Source: Woeseiaceae bacterium | GTDB taxonomy: Bacteria; Pseudomonadota; Gammaproteobacteria; Steroidobacterales; Woeseiaceae | Length of the DNA stretch: 7,392 nt | Direction of reading: 5' to 3' | Assembly (NCBI GenBank): GCA_022866645.1 | Contig: JALHUQ010000463.1 | Span: forward strand, 1-7,392 | Shown here: positions 7,059-7,392 of the stretch, one piece after another | Position numbering within the stretch: position 1 is the first letter of the stretch | Layout: every line of letters begins with the position of its first letter | Position numbers and translations under genes: made by a program | Notes under the pieces: model-generated | What the model was told of the DNA's origin: nothing | Databases searched by the model: none | What the model saw: only the letters and a program-made list of their open reading frames with translations

Positions 7059-7156
7059 GATAAGCAAGTTATTAAGAAACAGGCGCATAGTAGTTGCATA
7101 GTATTTTTAAACTTATGAAAATTTTGAATAAATAACGAAGTGATGATCGAGAGAGA
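7059..7156. other. AT-rich spacer with an 11-bp imperfect tandem repeat
   Basis: This intergenic stretch carries GCATAGTA twice (7085-7092 and 7096-7103), an 11-bp period with 10 of 11 matches. There is no clear hairpin terminator for the paiB-like gene and no convincing promoter pair for tadA; TTGCAT (7094-7099) with GAAAAT (7117-7122) at 17 bp is only a weak candidate. No small ORF with a ribosome-binding site was recognised. Confidence 0.4.
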
Positions 7157-7159
7157 GTG

Positions 7160-7392
7160 ATGGACTCCGGCTGGACCCAGCAAGACGTTGATGCGATGAG
7201 AGCGGCACTTGCGGCGGCGGAAACTGCCGCCAATGAGGGAGAGATTCCGGTCGGGGCAGTTGTTGTTGTAGGCAATGAAATAATCGCGACCGGTCGCAAC
7301 AGCTCCATCGCCGCGCGCGATCCCAGTGCGCATGCCGAAATCGTCGCCTTGCGGGAGGCCGGTGCCAGGACCGGCAATTACCGATTATCCGA
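7160..7392 (+). CDS. tadA: tRNA-specific adenosine deaminase, 3'-truncated by window edge
   Basis: Deaminates A34 to inosine in the anticodon of tRNA-Arg(ACG), allowing wobble decoding. The first 77 aa are present. They show the family N-terminus (Met, Ala-rich helix, then NEGEIPVGAVVV at 25-36), GRN (46-48) and the cytidine-deaminase-fold motif DPSAHAE with zinc ligand His58 and proton-shuttling Glu60. The second zinc motif (PCxxC) and the rest lie beyond the window, so completeness cannot be judged. The ATG at 7160 is preceded by a purine-rich GAGAGAG; an in-frame GTG at 7157 is also possible. Composition is back to the GC-rich norm. Its place downstream of guaBA is what I remember from other gammaproteobacteria, interrupted here by the AT-rich islet. 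Confidence 0.95.
   Translation, partial: MDSGWTQQDVDAMRAALAAAETAANEGEIPVGAVVVVGNEIIATGRNSSIAARDPSAHAEIVALREAGARTGNYRLS

Larger units (their letters stand above)
6380..7142. other. AT-rich islet between guaA and tadA (putative acquired DNA)
   Basis: Immediately after the guaA stop the sequence turns AT-rich; sampled 60-nt lines contain 38 % (6481-6540), 35 % (6601-6660), 27 % (6961-7020) and 27 % (7081-7140) GC, against 58 % in a sampled guaA line. GC-rich sequence returns abruptly just before tadA. The islet holds one complete gene (6438-7058) and no transposase, integrase or obvious terminal inverted repeats. I could not find a convincing target-site duplication at its ends. Acquisition by transfer is an inference from composition. 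Confidence 0.7.

Noticed and set aside
6380..7159. Transposon boundaries (inverted ends or target duplication) around the AT-rich islet
   Set aside because: Comparing the flanks by eye, only loosely similar purine-rich strings were found and nothing long or exact enough to claim.

Overview
The window looks like a chromosomal stretch of a gammaproteobacterium with moderate-to-high GC (58 % in a sampled guaA line). The evidence is a MetX-family acyltransferase of the type I know from Xanthomonadales and relatives, a standard-length XseA, and the gene order guaB-guaA-(insert)-tadA, close to the guaBA-tadA neighbourhood I recall from Pseudomonas-type genomes. The lineage is an inference. I see no rRNA, tRNA, CRISPR array or complete transposon.

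Layout. Positions 1-1053 (+) hold most of a serine/homoserine O-succinyltransferase-like MetX-family enzyme whose N-terminus lies outside the window. It converges on a leftward pair: xseA (exonuclease VII large subunit, 3249-1894) followed by a secreted M23 zinc peptidase (1901-1104), which overlaps xseA by 8 nt. Exactly between the convergent genes is a perfect 29-bp inverted repeat (1049-1108) with a 2-nt centre. It contains both stop codons at mirror-image positions. A 91-bp divergent intergenic region (3250-3340) separates xseA from guaB (3341-4810). It carries a good sigma70-type promoter for guaB and a -10-like element for xseA so close to the ATG that xseA may be transcribed leaderless. 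guaB and guaA (4814-6379) are 3 nt apart and form the IMP -> XMP -> GMP operon.

Downstream of guaA the base composition drops sharply (sampled 60-nt lines are 27-38 % GC) over about 760 bp. This AT-rich islet carries one complete gene, a PaiB-like FMN-binding split-barrel protein (6438-7058, GTG start), with AT-rich flanks. GC-rich sequence resumes with the start of tadA (7160 to window end, truncated), the tRNA adenosine deaminase. The islet is the best candidate for recently acquired DNA.

How the genes relate: guaB and guaA are consecutive steps of guanine nucleotide synthesis. XseA (DNA repair) and the M23 peptidase (cell-wall hydrolysis or its regulation) are linked by translational overlap rather than by an evident shared function. 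I did not find a convincing new multi-gene system. The strongest unexplained structures are the stop-to-stop palindrome at 1049-1108 and the AT-rich paiB-like insertion.
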